From Candidatus Nitrosomarinus sp. (GTDB lineage Archaea > Thermoproteota > Nitrososphaeria > Nitrososphaerales > Nitrosopumilaceae): a stretch of 22,473 nucleotides of DNA. Made by a program: the position numbers and the translations under genes. The stretch's first letter is position 1. Each line of letters begins with the position of its first letter. Below are positions 1 through 7,938 of the stretch, piece by piece. Under the pieces are notes generated by a model that made no database searches, was not told the origin of the DNA, and saw only the letters and a program-made list of their open reading frames with translations. The stretch is from positions 1-22,473 of the forward strand of contig REGF01000008.1 in assembly GCA_003702465.1 (NCBI GenBank), written 5' to 3'.

Positions 1-29
1 AAATTATACTACTTTTGATGAGTTTTATC

Positions 30-1076
30 ATGAAAGTAGGAGTTGTAGGAGCATCAGGATATGTAGGAGGAGAAACCCTTCGTTTATTGGTTAATCACCC
101 AGATGTAGAGATCACAACTGTAACTTCAAGACAGCATGTGGGAGAATACCTACACAGAGTTCAGCCAAGTTTAAAGGGATTTACAGATCTTACTTTTTCA
201 GAATTAGATTATGACAAATTAACTGACAAATGTGATGTAGTTTTCACAGCAGTTCCTCATGGAACAGCAACAGAAATTGTAAAAGCATTGTACGATAGGG
301 GAATCAAAATTATTGACTTAAGTGCAGATTACAGATTGCATAATCAAGAGGCATATGACAAATGGTATGGTTGGACACATCCACATCCAGATTATTTACC
401 AAAGTCAGTTTTTGGAGTTCCAGAATTACATAGAGAAGAAATTAAAAAAGCACAACTTGTCTCTTGTCCAGGATGTATGGCAGTAACATCAACATTAGCA
501 CTTGCACCATTAATTAAAAATGACCTTATTGATACAAATCACATTATTGTAGATTCAAAAATTGGATCATCTGGTGCCGGTTCAGGTTCTGGAACAGCAC
601 ATGCAATGCGTGCAGGAGTCATTAGACCATACAAACCAGCAAAGCATAGACACACTGGAGAAATTGAACAAGAATTAAGTGAAATTGCAGGAAACAAAAT
701 CAAAGTATCAATGAGTCCACATGCAGTAGATGTGGTTAGAGGAATTTTATGTACTAATCATACATTTTTGAAAAAAGATATGGAACAAAAAGAATTGTGG
801 AAAATATATCGTGAAGCTTACGGTGATGAAAAATTTGTCAGATTAATTAGAGATAAAAAAGGATTATACAAATTCCCAGATCCAAAATTCTTAGTAGGTT
901 CAAACTTCTGTGATATTGGATTTGATTTTGATGAAGATAATAATAGATTAATTGCTTTGTCAGCATCAGATAATTTAATGAAGGGTGCAGCAGGTTCTGC
1001 AATTCAAAACATGAATGTTATGTGTGGTTTTGATGAAATGAACGGATTAAGATATACGCCATTAACTCCTGTTTAG
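30..1076 (+). CDS. lysY: LysY: [LysW]-aminoadipate/glutamate phosphate reductase (ArgC family)
   Basis: Cytoplasmic NADPH-dependent reductase that converts LysW-bound aminoadipyl-phosphate (or glutamyl-phosphate) to the semialdehyde in LysW-mediated lysine/arginine synthesis. Seen: an N-terminal Rossmann motif (GASGYVGGE, about residues 8-16), the active-site CPGC motif near residues 146-149, whose last Cys fits the ArgC-family nucleophile, and a HRHTGEI motif near 206-212 with the expected catalytic His. About 348 aa, normal for the family. Start: TTG 15 and ATG 18 are in frame upstream, but ATG 30 puts the first beta strand directly at the N-terminus; the window edge hides any promoter. Only two bases separate it from lysZ, so the two are co-transcribed. 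Family membership is firm; the LysY rather than ArgC assignment comes from the lysZ, lysJ, lysW, lysX and lysK neighbours. Dual lysine/arginine use, as known in Sulfolobus, is inference. Confidence 0.9.
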   Translation: MKVGVVGASGYVGGETLRLLVNHPDVEITTVTSRQHVGEYLHRVQPSLKGFTDLTFSELDYDKLTDKCDVVFTAVPHGTATEIVKALYDRGIKIIDLSADYRLHNQEAYDKWYGWTHPHPDYLPKSVFGVPELHREEIKKAQLVSCPGCMAVTSTLALAPLIKNDLIDTNHIIVDSKIGSSGAGSGSGTAHAMRAGVIRPYKPAKHRHTGEIEQELSEIAGNKIKVSMSPHAVDVVRGILCTNHTFLKKDMEQKELWKIYREAYGDEKFVRLIRDKKGLYKFPDPKFLVGSNFCDIGFDFDEDNNRLIALSASDNLMKGAAGSAIQNMNVMCGFDEMNGLRYTPLTPV

Positions 1077-1078
1077 AA

Positions 1079-1882
1079 ATGATCACAATTAAAATCGGCG
1101 GAAGTGTAGTAGATGATTTACATCAATCAACTATTTCAGATATTAAAAAAATTGCAGAAACAGAGGGTATCATTATAGTTCACGGCGGAGGAAAAGAAGT
1201 TACCAAAGTATGTGAACAATTAGGAAAAGAGCCAAAATTTGTTACTTCTCCAAGCGGAATCAAGAGTAGATATACAGACAAAGAAACTGCTGAAATTTTT
1301 ACAATGGTCATGTCAGGTCGAATAAACAAAACAATAGTTCAGATGCTTCAAAAAAATGGAATTAATGCAATTGGATTATCAGGTGTGGATGCAAAAGTTA
1401 TTGAAGCTGACAGAAAAAAGAAACTACTCATAATGAATGAGAAAGGAAGAAAACAAGCAATTGATGGAGGATATACAGGTAAAATTAAAAATGTCAATTC
1501 AGAATTCATTAGATCATTATTAGATAAAGGATTAACACCGGTTATTTCACCAATCGCAATTAGTGAAGAGTCTGAATTTCTCAACATAGACGGAGATAGA
1601 GCAGCAGCATATGTTGCAGGTAGCGTCAAAAGTGATAAAGTATTATTCATAACAAATGTAGACGGCCTTTTAATGGAAGACAAAGTTGTTCCCAAATTGA
1701 CATTAGCAGAAGCAAAAGAAATTAGACCAAAAATAGGTCCAGGAATGGAAAAGAAGATTTTAGCTTCAACTGAAGCGCTAGATATGGGAGTTAAGCAAGC
1801 TTTTATTGCAAACGGCCAAAAAGAGAATCCTATTTCTACAGCTATTGCACATGATAATTGTACGGTAATTGAGCATGAGTGA
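1079..1882 (+). CDS. lysZ: LysZ: [LysW]-aminoadipate/glutamate kinase (ArgB family)
   Basis: Amino-acid kinase that phosphorylates the side-chain carboxyl of aminoadipate (or glutamate) carried on LysW. Seen: N-terminal KIGGSV phosphate-binding strand, VHGGGKEV loop near residue 35, the substrate-region SGRINKTIV near 80, and NIDGDRAAAYVAG near 164-176, all typical of N-acetylglutamate kinase-like enzymes. 267 aa is normal. It begins two bases after lysY and its stop overlaps the start of lysJ by eight bases, so lysY-lysZ-lysJ is translationally coupled. The LysZ versus ArgB call rests on the lysW/lysX/lysK context; using a carrier protein instead of N-acetylation is known for this family in Thermus and Sulfolobus. 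Confidence 0.9.
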   Translation: MITIKIGGSVVDDLHQSTISDIKKIAETEGIIIVHGGGKEVTKVCEQLGKEPKFVTSPSGIKSRYTDKETAEIFTMVMSGRINKTIVQMLQKNGINAIGLSGVDAKVIEADRKKKLLIMNEKGRKQAIDGGYTGKIKNVNSEFIRSLLDKGLTPVISPIAISEESEFLNIDGDRAAAYVAGSVKSDKVLFITNVDGLLMEDKVVPKLTLAEAKEIRPKIGPGMEKKILASTEALDMGVKQAFIANGQKENPISTAIAHDNCTVIEHE

Positions 1883-3050
1883 AGATCAATACATGGGAAA
1901 TCTGTATCAAAGATTTCCAGTTACAATTGAAAAAGGAATTAAGGCACACGTTTGGGATACAGATGGAAAAGAATACATCGATTGTATGGGCGGATATGGT
2001 GTTGCATTAGTTGGACATCAAAATCAAAGGGTCAATAATGCAATTAAAGAACAAGTTGATAAAATAATTACAGTTCATAGTTCACTTTACAACAAGACAA
2101 GAGAAGAATTTTTGAAAAAATTAATTGAAATTGCTCCAGAAGGCCTAACACAAGTTCATTTGAATAATAGTGGTGCAGAAGCAGTTGAAGCTGCAATGAA
2201 ATTTGCAAGAAAGTTTACAGGAAAAAAAGGAATGGTTGCAATGAAAGGATCATATCATGGAAAATCATTTGGAGCACTGTCATTAACATTTAATCCAAAA
2301 TATAGAAAATCATTTTCGCCTTTAGTTGAAAAAGTATCTTTTTCATCCTTTGGAGATATAGAATCATTACGTTCTGCTATTGATGAGGACACTGCATTCA
2401 TAATTTTAGAGCCAATACAAGGAGAAAGTGGAATTGTAGTTGCTCCAGATGGATTCCTACAAGAAGTTAGAAAACTATGTGATGAAAAAGGAATTTTATT
2501 AATTTTTGACGAAATTCAAGCTGGACTAGGAAGAACAGGTCGATTATGGGCTGGAGAACATTGGAATACGATCCCAGATATTCTATGTCTTGCAAAAGGA
2601 ATTGCTGGAGGAGTACCAATGGGAGCCACATTAGTTAGACCAGACATATTATCATCAATTAGTAAAGGAGAACACTCATCGACATTTGGAGGAAATCCTA
2701 TTTCTTGTGCAGCAGGATTAGCAGCACTAACAACAATTACTGAAGATGGATTAATTGAAAATTCTAAAAAAATGGGAGAAATTTTCAGAGAAGGTTTAGA
2801 AAAATTAAAAGAAAAACACACAATGATTAGAGAGATTAGAGGAAAAGGACTAATGATTGGTGTTGAAATGAAATTTGAAGTAAGAGATATTTTGATGGGT
2901 TTAATTGAAGAAGGAGTACTAATGCTATATTCTGGAAGAAACATTCTAAGAATACTCCCACCGCTAGTAATTGAAGAAGAAGACGTAACAAAAGTTTTAC
3001 ATGCTTTAGATGTAGTATTAACTAAAGAGGAAGAAAAGAGAAATGTATAA
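1875..3050 (+). CDS. lysJ: LysJ: [LysW]-aminoadipate/glutamate semialdehyde aminotransferase
   Basis: PLP-dependent class III (ornithine/acetylornithine-type) aminotransferase that uses glutamate to aminate the LysW-bound semialdehyde, giving LysW-lysine or LysW-ornithine. Seen: the NNSGAEAVEAA cofactor-phosphate region near residue 97, FDEIQAGLGRTG near 211-222 with the PLP-pyridine Asp, and LAKGIAGG with the Schiff-base Lys near residue 241. Start: ATG 1875 is preferred over the in-frame TTG at 1869; it gives 391 aa, a normal length, and overlaps the lysZ stop by eight bases. Its own stop overlaps the start of the Lrp-type regulator by eight bases. Family certain, substrate inferred from context. 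An acetylornithine aminotransferase (ArgD) reading is the alternative, but the LysW carrier gene nearby argues against it. Confidence 0.9.
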   Translation: MSEDQYMGNLYQRFPVTIEKGIKAHVWDTDGKEYIDCMGGYGVALVGHQNQRVNNAIKEQVDKIITVHSSLYNKTREEFLKKLIEIAPEGLTQVHLNNSGAEAVEAAMKFARKFTGKKGMVAMKGSYHGKSFGALSLTFNPKYRKSFSPLVEKVSFSSFGDIESLRSAIDEDTAFIILEPIQGESGIVVAPDGFLQEVRKLCDEKGILLIFDEIQAGLGRTGRLWAGEHWNTIPDILCLAKGIAGGVPMGATLVRPDILSSISKGEHSSTFGGNPISCAAGLAALTTITEDGLIENSKKMGEIFREGLEKLKEKHTMIREIRGKGLMIGVEMKFEVRDILMGLIEEGVLMLYSGRNILRILPPLVIEEEDVTKVLHALDVVLTKEEEKRNV

Positions 3051-3462
3051 GGACAAAATAGATGAAAAAATTATAGGATATCTTAAAGAAGACTCTAGAG
3101 AATCGTTTGTAGATATAGGTAAAAAACTCAAACTTTCAGAATCAGCAGTCAGAAGAAGAGTAAAAAATTTAGTAGACAGTAAAACAATAAGCAAATTTAC
3201 GATTGAAATTGGAGAAGACAATGTTACAAGTGCAATTGTTTTAGTTTCTGTTGATTCTGCTACAGATACATCAAAAGTTTCAGCAAAACTTGCTAAATTA
3301 GAAGGAGTAAAAACAGTTTATGAAATTACTGGACAATACGATATTACTACAATTATGAGTGGTTCAAGTATTGCAGAAATTAACAACAGTATTGATGCAT
3401 TAAGAAAGATTTCAGGAGTTGTAGATACCAATACTGTAATAATTTTAAGAAAAGTTGCATAA
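3043..3462 (+). CDS. Lrp/AsnC family transcriptional regulator (LysM-like)
   Basis: Small DNA-binding regulator of the feast/famine family, 139 aa. Seen: an N-terminal helix-turn-helix over about residues 5-55 (DEKIIGYLKED, then the recognition-helix stretch SESAVRRRVKNL) and a C-terminal RAM ligand-binding/oligomerisation domain over about 65-139, with the GQYDI turn typical of the fold. It is the last gene of the lysY-lysZ-lysJ run, its start overlapping the lysJ stop by eight bases, and the next gene, lysS, has its own promoter 3' of it. Known family example: LysM, encoded with the lysine genes of Sulfolobus, senses lysine. By position this protein probably senses lysine or a related amino acid and acts on the lys promoters; that is inference, and no clear operator could be picked out. 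Orthology to LysM itself is not shown. Confidence 0.85.
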   Translation: MYKDKIDEKIIGYLKEDSRESFVDIGKKLKLSESAVRRRVKNLVDSKTISKFTIEIGEDNVTSAIVLVSVDSATDTSKVSAKLAKLEGVKTVYEITGQYDITTIMSGSSIAEINNSIDALRKISGVVDTNTVIILRKVA

Positions 3463-3578
3463 ACCGAGTTTCGCTTCAAAAATTTAATTCAAAACTAATT
3501 TAGGATCAATTAAAAATAATTACAACGAAAATAGTACGAATATGTTTATATCATCAATTTTGCTCAACGAATTCAGTA
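3463..3578 (+). promoter_or_regulatory. Intergenic promoter region of lysS with TATA-like box
   Basis: A TATA-like box (GTTTATAT, 3544-3551) lies 28-35 bases before the lysS ATG at 3579, the spacing expected for an archaeal promoter giving a leaderless or near-leaderless mRNA. No Shine-Dalgarno sequence precedes the ATG. Upstream, TTTAATT (3483-3489) and AATTAAA (3508-3514) form a weak inverted repeat that could be an operator for the adjacent Lrp-type regulator, but in such AT-rich DNA it could be chance. Confidence 0.5.
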
Positions 3579-4742
3579 ATGAAAGATCCGAATCACTATG
3601 CAAATATGTATAATTCATATGAAAAAAATCCAAAAAAAATTAGAGTATTAGATAGTACTTTGAGAGAAGGGGAACAACATCCAGGAGTCTCATTTACTAA
3701 CAAACAAAGAATTCAGATTGCATGGATGTTAGATTATTTCGGAGTGGATCAAATTGAAATTTCTCCAGTAGTTTCAAAAGATCATCAAGAAGCAACTAAA
3801 ACAATTATCAAGCAAGGATTAACTGCAGACATAGTTTCTCACGGTCGTGCACTTAAAGAAGACATAGATGTTTCACTAGATTGTGACGCAAAATGGTGTG
3901 CAGCATATTTGGGAATTTCAGACATACATCTTAAAGATAAACTTCGAATATCAAGAGAAGAAGCATTAGAAAGAGCTGTAGAAACTGTAGAATATGCAAA
4001 ATCTCATGGATTAAAAATTAGATTTACGGTAGAAGATGGCAGTAGAGCAGAACCAGAATTTTTACTAAAAGTTTGTAAAGCAATTGAAGAAGCAGGAGTA
4101 GACAGAATTAGTCTACCTGACACAGTAGGAATTTTACGTCCAATTGGAATGTTTAATTTTGTAAAAAAAGTTAGAGAAGTTGTAGATGTTCCATTAGATG
4201 CACACGTACATAATGATATAGGGTTAGCAGTTGCAAATGCATTTTCAGCTTGTGATGCAGGAGTTGATCAAATTCATACAACTATTGATGGAATTGGAGA
4301 AAGAACAGGAATTCCACCACTTGCAGAAGTAGCAGTTGCATTAACTTACTTGTATAAATCACCAAATGACTTTAGATTAGATATGCTATTGGATTTATCA
4401 AAATTGATTGAAGATTATACAGAAATCAAACCATATGATTCAAAACCAATTGTCGGATCAGCCGCATACAAACACAAAGCAGGTACACACCTTGCAGCGA
4501 TTCTCAGAAATCCAGCAGCTTATGAGCCAATTCCACCAAGAGCAGTAGGAAATAGGAGAAGGATAGTTTTTGGAGAATTAGCAGGTAAAACAGGTGCAGC
4601 CTATTTGATGTCATTATTAGGATTAGAAAAAGATGATACGGGTGCAAAAGCAGTTGCATCAGGACTAAAGAATCTAAGAATGGGAGATCTAATTGAAATT
4701 CCGCTAGAAGATAGACTTGAGAAGATTATTGAAGATAAATAA
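3579..4742 (+). CDS. lysS: LysS: homocitrate synthase
   Basis: Condenses acetyl-CoA with 2-oxoglutarate to homocitrate, the entry step of the aminoadipate route to lysine. Seen: a DRE-TIM metallolyase barrel with DSTLREGEQ at residues 25-33 (catalytic Arg and metal-binding Asp) and the metal ligands HVHND at 209-213. A GERTG motif follows near 260 and a KHKAGTH motif near 294-300, both homocitrate-synthase-like. At 387 aa it lacks the C-terminal regulatory domain of isopropylmalate synthase (about 500 aa), which favours homocitrate synthase over LeuA or citramalate synthase. ATG 3579 fits the TATA box upstream. It heads a second transcription unit with lysW, lysX and lysK, supporting lysine synthesis. 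Residual doubt concerns the acyl acceptor, since this superfamily is easily mis-assigned. Confidence 0.85.
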   Translation: MKDPNHYANMYNSYEKNPKKIRVLDSTLREGEQHPGVSFTNKQRIQIAWMLDYFGVDQIEISPVVSKDHQEATKTIIKQGLTADIVSHGRALKEDIDVSLDCDAKWCAAYLGISDIHLKDKLRISREEALERAVETVEYAKSHGLKIRFTVEDGSRAEPEFLLKVCKAIEEAGVDRISLPDTVGILRPIGMFNFVKKVREVVDVPLDAHVHNDIGLAVANAFSACDAGVDQIHTTIDGIGERTGIPPLAEVAVALTYLYKSPNDFRLDMLLDLSKLIEDYTEIKPYDSKPIVGSAAYKHKAGTHLAAILRNPAAYEPIPPRAVGNRRRIVFGELAGKTGAAYLMSLLGLEKDDTGAKAVASGLKNLRMGDLIEIPLEDRLEKIIEDK

Positions 4743-4764
4743 AGAGGAGAAATGAATAGTAATT

Positions 4765-4932
4765 ATGTCAAAATGTGAAGAATGTGATGCAGATATCTCA
4801 ATACCAAGTGATGCACTTGAAGGAGAAATTGTAACATGTCCCGAATGTGGCGCAAGTTTTGAATTAGCAAAAGGTTCAGATGGTTTTGATCTAAAGCCTG
4901 CTCAAACAGTTGGCGAGGATTGGGGCCAGTGA
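4765..4932 (+). CDS. lysW: LysW: amino-group carrier protein (unusual C-terminal Gln)
   Basis: Small acidic zinc-ribbon protein of 55 aa that carries aminoadipate (or glutamate) through the LysX-LysZ-LysY-LysJ-LysK steps and shields its amino group. Seen: two zinc knuckles, Cys4/Cys7 and Cys25/Cys28, then an acidic flexible tail ending in EDWGQ. Known LysW proteins end in EDWGE, and the substrate is linked by an isopeptide bond to the gamma-carboxyl of that last Glu. Here the final codon reads CAG (Gln), which is odd. Length and zinc pattern match Thermus LysW (54 aa). The stop overlaps the lysX GTG by four bases, so carrier and ligase are translationally coupled. The purine-rich stretch GAGGAGA at 4744-4750 is a rather distant ribosome-binding site. 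Identity is secure; the functional effect of the Gln is open. Confidence 0.93.
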   Translation: MSKCEECDADISIPSDALEGEIVTCPECGASFELAKGSDGFDLKPAQTVGEDWGQ

Positions 4933-5771
4933 ATCCTGATGTTACAATTCTTTACGATTCCATACGTTGGGAAGAAAAAGCTCTACTAGAAGCAGGTAAA
5001 AAAAAAGACATCAACATACAGATGGTTGATTGTAAAAAACTTGCTTTAGATTTAGAAAAAAAACCTGAAGATTACGGTGTAGTAATTCAACGATGTGTGA
5101 GCTATTATAGAAACCTACATTCAACAGCTGCACTTGAAGGAATGGGAGTTAAAGTAATCAATTGTTTAAACACAGGAGTCTTTGCAGGAAATAAATTATT
5201 CACACATATGTTATTAAAAAAATCAGGAGTGCCAACACCCGATGCAACAGTAGCATTTTCAAAAGATGCAGCTATTGAAGCATTAGAAAATGATGGATAT
5301 CCAAAAGTTATCAAACCAACTGTTGGAAGTTGGGGAAGATTAATTTCAAAATTAAACGATAAAGATTCTGCAGAAGGAATTATTGAAAGTAGAGAAACTA
5401 TGTATCCAATTTACCAAATTCATTACTTAGAAGAATTTGTAAAAAGACCACCAAGAGACATTAGAGCAATCATGGTAGGAGACAAAATAGTTGCTGCGAT
5501 ATATAGAAAATCAGAACATTGGAAAACAAACATGGCATTAGGTGGTACTGCCGAACCATGTGAAATTACACAAGAAATGGAAGAAATGTGTATCAAAGCA
5601 AAAAAAGCTGTGCAAGGAGATATTGTAGGTGTAGATTTGATGGAAAGTGAAGAAAAAGGATTAGTTGTTCATGAAGTCAACAATACAACAGAATACAAAA
5701 ACACTGTCAGAGTATGTGATGTAGACATACCTTCTCTAATGCTTGATTATGCAATGAAAGTAGAGCGATAA
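4929..5771 (+). CDS. lysX: LysX: LysW aminoadipate/glutamate ligase (ATP-grasp)
   Basis: RimK-type ATP-grasp ligase that joins the alpha-amino group of aminoadipate (or glutamate) to the C-terminus of LysW. Seen: an N-terminal Rossmann-like domain starting at VTILYDS, a KPTVGSWGR motif near residues 123-131 with the ATP-binding Lys, RDIRAIMVGD near 178, AIYRKSEHWKTN near 190-202, and the metal-binding VNNTTEYKN near 257-265. Start: GTG 4929, forming a GTGA overlap with the lysW stop, gives 280 aa; a TTG at 4920 is the only other nearby in-frame start. Whether it prefers aminoadipate (LysX), glutamate (ArgX) or both cannot be settled by eye. Sulfolobus has separate LysX and ArgX, and only one copy is in this window; lysS just upstream favours aminoadipate. 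Confidence 0.9.
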   Translation: MNPDVTILYDSIRWEEKALLEAGKKKDINIQMVDCKKLALDLEKKPEDYGVVIQRCVSYYRNLHSTAALEGMGVKVINCLNTGVFAGNKLFTHMLLKKSGVPTPDATVAFSKDAAIEALENDGYPKVIKPTVGSWGRLISKLNDKDSAEGIIESRETMYPIYQIHYLEEFVKRPPRDIRAIMVGDKIVAAIYRKSEHWKTNMALGGTAEPCEITQEMEEMCIKAKKAVQGDIVGVDLMESEEKGLVVHEVNNTTEYKNTVRVCDVDIPSLMLDYAMKVER

Positions 5772-5773
5772 AA

Positions 5774-6901
5774 ATGGATGAACATTTTACAGTAACGCCA
5801 AAATTTACAACAAAAATGTTAGAAAAAGCACTTCGACTATACACACCATCACTTAGCGAAAGACCAATGGCAGAATTTTTGGCAGATAAATGCGATGATT
5901 TAGGATTTGAAGACATAAAAATTGATGAAGTTGGAAATATAATTGCAAAAAAAGGTTCAGGTTCACCAAAAATTTTGTTATGTGGTCACATGGATGTAGT
6001 TCCAGGAAAAGTCAAAGTTAGAAAAGAAGGTGACTCGCTTTATGGTCGTGGTGCATCTGATGCAAAAGCACCACTAATGGCAATGTTGTTTGCTGCAGCA
6101 TCGATTAAAGAAAATCAAGGAACAGTAACTTTTGTAGGAGCTGTAGATGAAGAAGGAAACGCCATAGGAATCAAAAATATCGTTAAAAAAGAAATGGATG
6201 TCGATTATGCAGTGTTTGGTGAACCTAGTGGAATCAAACAAGTAACAATTGCTTACAAAGGAAGATTAGCAATTAAACTAAAAATTAGTGTTTCAGATAG
6301 TTCACATGCAAGTGCACCTTGGCTCTCAAAAAATGCAATTGAGGAATCAATAATTTTTGTAAAAGAATTAAAAGAAAAATTAGAAGCAAATCAAGAAGGT
6401 AAAACAAAAGGAATGTTGCTTACAGCAACAATGACTGAAATTAGAGGAGGAACAAGTCACAACATTACACCAAAAGAATGTGAGACTCTTTTTGATATTA
6501 GAATTCCAGTAGATATGACTTGTAAAAATATTGAACAAAAAATTGCAACATTAGTTAAAGACATTGCCCAAGAAAGAGAAGTAGATGCATTTTATTCAAT
6601 TTTAGATGAAACTGAACCATTCGAAGCAGCTCACAATTCATCGTTAGTCAGAGCATTTACTCTAGGAATTATGCAAGTAGAGAAATCCAGACCAACATTA
6701 ATTCGAAAAACAGGTACGGGAGACATGAATGTTTTAGGAAATCAATGGAAAATTCCAGTTATCACATATGGTCCAGGAGATCCTCATGAAGCACATACAA
6801 TTGATGAAAAAGTTTCAATTGAAGAATATCTAAAAGGAATAGAAATTTTCAAGGCTGCTTTACAGCATTTAAAAAGGCTACATGATAAAAAATTGCAATA
6901 A
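5774..6901 (+). CDS. lysK: LysK: [LysW]-lysine/ornithine hydrolase (M20 peptidase family)
   Basis: Zinc/cobalt-dependent hydrolase that releases lysine (or ornithine) from LysW in the last pathway step and regenerates the carrier. Seen: the M20/ArgE/DapE metal motifs GHMDVVPG (His72, Asp74), GRGASDAKAP (Asp96), the general-base DEEGN near residues 125-129, FGEPSG near 154, and DPHEAHTIDEKV near the C-terminus carrying a metal-binding His. 375 aa. ATG 5774 starts two bases after the lysX stop, and its own stop shares a base with the next ATG (TAATG at 6899-6903). The LysK assignment over ArgE or DapE rests on the contiguous lysW-lysX context, which is strong. Confidence 0.9.
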   Translation: MDEHFTVTPKFTTKMLEKALRLYTPSLSERPMAEFLADKCDDLGFEDIKIDEVGNIIAKKGSGSPKILLCGHMDVVPGKVKVRKEGDSLYGRGASDAKAPLMAMLFAAASIKENQGTVTFVGAVDEEGNAIGIKNIVKKEMDVDYAVFGEPSGIKQVTIAYKGRLAIKLKISVSDSSHASAPWLSKNAIEESIIFVKELKEKLEANQEGKTKGMLLTATMTEIRGGTSHNITPKECETLFDIRIPVDMTCKNIEQKIATLVKDIAQEREVDAFYSILDETEPFEAAHNSSLVRAFTLGIMQVEKSRPTLIRKTGTGDMNVLGNQWKIPVITYGPGDPHEAHTIDEKVSIEEYLKGIEIFKAALQHLKRLHDKKLQ

Positions 6902-7938
6902 TGTTATCTTTTGTAGGTTTAGGAATATCTGGTTTTGAATCGATTCCCATAGAGGGATTAGAAACAATTTCAAATGCAGATGTTGTGTATTTAGAACAGT
7001 TTACTAGTCCAATTAGTGAAACAGATTTAGAAAAAATTAAAAATTCTACCAAAGGCGAATTCAAGTTAGCTAAAAGATGGTTAGTTGAAGATGGAAATGA
7101 AATTTTAGAAATTTCAAAAGAAAAAAATGTTGTTTTGTTGGCATACGGAGATCCCTATATTGCAACAACACATATCGAATTAAGAGCAAGAGCAATTGAA
7201 AATAAAATTCAAACAAATTCAATCCATGCTTCTTCATCATTAACATCTATGATTGGAGAATGTGGTTTACATTTTTACAAAATCGGAAGAATTGCAACTA
7301 TCATGAGTGAGATGAAATCACTTACAACACCTTATTATGTAATTTATAAAAATTTAATCGAAGGAAATCACACAGTACTTTTGCTAGAATACAATCAAGA
7401 CAAAAATTTTTTCTTAGATCCTAAAGATGCATTAATTGGATTATTGAAAACGGAACAAGGACAGTCAAGAAAAGTAATAACAGAATCAAATTACGTAATA
7501 ATTGCATCAAGAATTGGCTTTAAAGACCAGGCAATTGTTTCAGGTGAAATCTCTAATTTGAAAGAAATGGATTTTGGAAAACCACCTCATACAATTATCA
7601 TTCCAGGAAGATTACATTTTACAGAATCAGATGCATTGAAATTATTTGGAAAATGTATAGATGAGCCATTTGATAATTCTGAAAAAACAGAAAAAATTTC
7701 AAATCAAATGATGAAAAAATATGTCCCTATGGTCAGAGAAGCGTTAGAAGAAGTTGAACCATATTACAAAGATCAAAAAGAATTTGAAGTAATTTTAGAT
7801 AATGCTGAACGATACATTAAGGATGCAGAGATATTTTTAGGCGAGGGTAGAGATGAAAATGCAATTTTAAGCATCGGATATGCTGATGGGTTAGTGGATG
7901 CACTAAGATTAGCAAAAGGTCTTGAATTTAAAATGTAA
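6901..7938 (+). CDS. dphB: Diphthine synthase DphB fused to a C-terminal DUF357 domain
   Basis: S-adenosylmethionine-dependent methyltransferase that successively methylates the modified histidine of elongation factor 2 during diphthamide synthesis. Seen: the N-terminal LSFVGLGISG start, VYLEQFTSP near residue 30, LAYGDPYIATTH near residues 79-90, a SSLTS loop near 110 and IIASRIGFKDQ near 200, all in tetrapyrrole-methylase-fold order. Stand-alone DphB is about 265 aa; this protein has 345. The extra C-terminal part (about 268-345) is helical, with a KKYVPMVREALE start and a NAERYIKDAEIFL core followed by YADGLVDALRLAKG, matching the DUF357 pattern. No stop or frameshift lies between the parts, so the fusion is real as read. 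It overlaps lysK by one base and the FAD synthase by 17 bases. The role of DUF357 is unknown; the DphB assignment is strong. Confidence 0.88.
   Translation: MLSFVGLGISGFESIPIEGLETISNADVVYLEQFTSPISETDLEKIKNSTKGEFKLAKRWLVEDGNEILEISKEKNVVLLAYGDPYIATTHIELRARAIENKIQTNSIHASSSLTSMIGECGLHFYKIGRIATIMSEMKSLTTPYYVIYKNLIEGNHTVLLLEYNQDKNFFLDPKDALIGLLKTEQGQSRKVITESNYVIIASRIGFKDQAIVSGEISNLKEMDFGKPPHTIIIPGRLHFTESDALKLFGKCIDEPFDNSEKTEKISNQMMKKYVPMVREALEEVEPYYKDQKEFEVILDNAERYIKDAEIFLGEGRDENAILSIGYADGLVDALRLAKGLEFKM

Noticed and set aside
15..29. Upstream in-frame starts (TTG 15, ATG 18) for lysY
   Set aside because: ATG 30 begins exactly at the Rossmann first strand (MKVGVVG), the usual N-terminus for this family; the extra residues add nothing recognisable.
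2516..2944. Minus-strand open frame inside lysJ
   Set aside because: It is the reverse shadow of a strongly coding aminotransferase, with low-complexity hydrophobic sequence and no domain.
3579..4742. 2-isopropylmalate synthase (LeuA) identity for the DRE-TIM enzyme
   Set aside because: The C-terminal allosteric domain is missing and the gene is linked to lysW, lysX and lysK; homocitrate synthase fits better.
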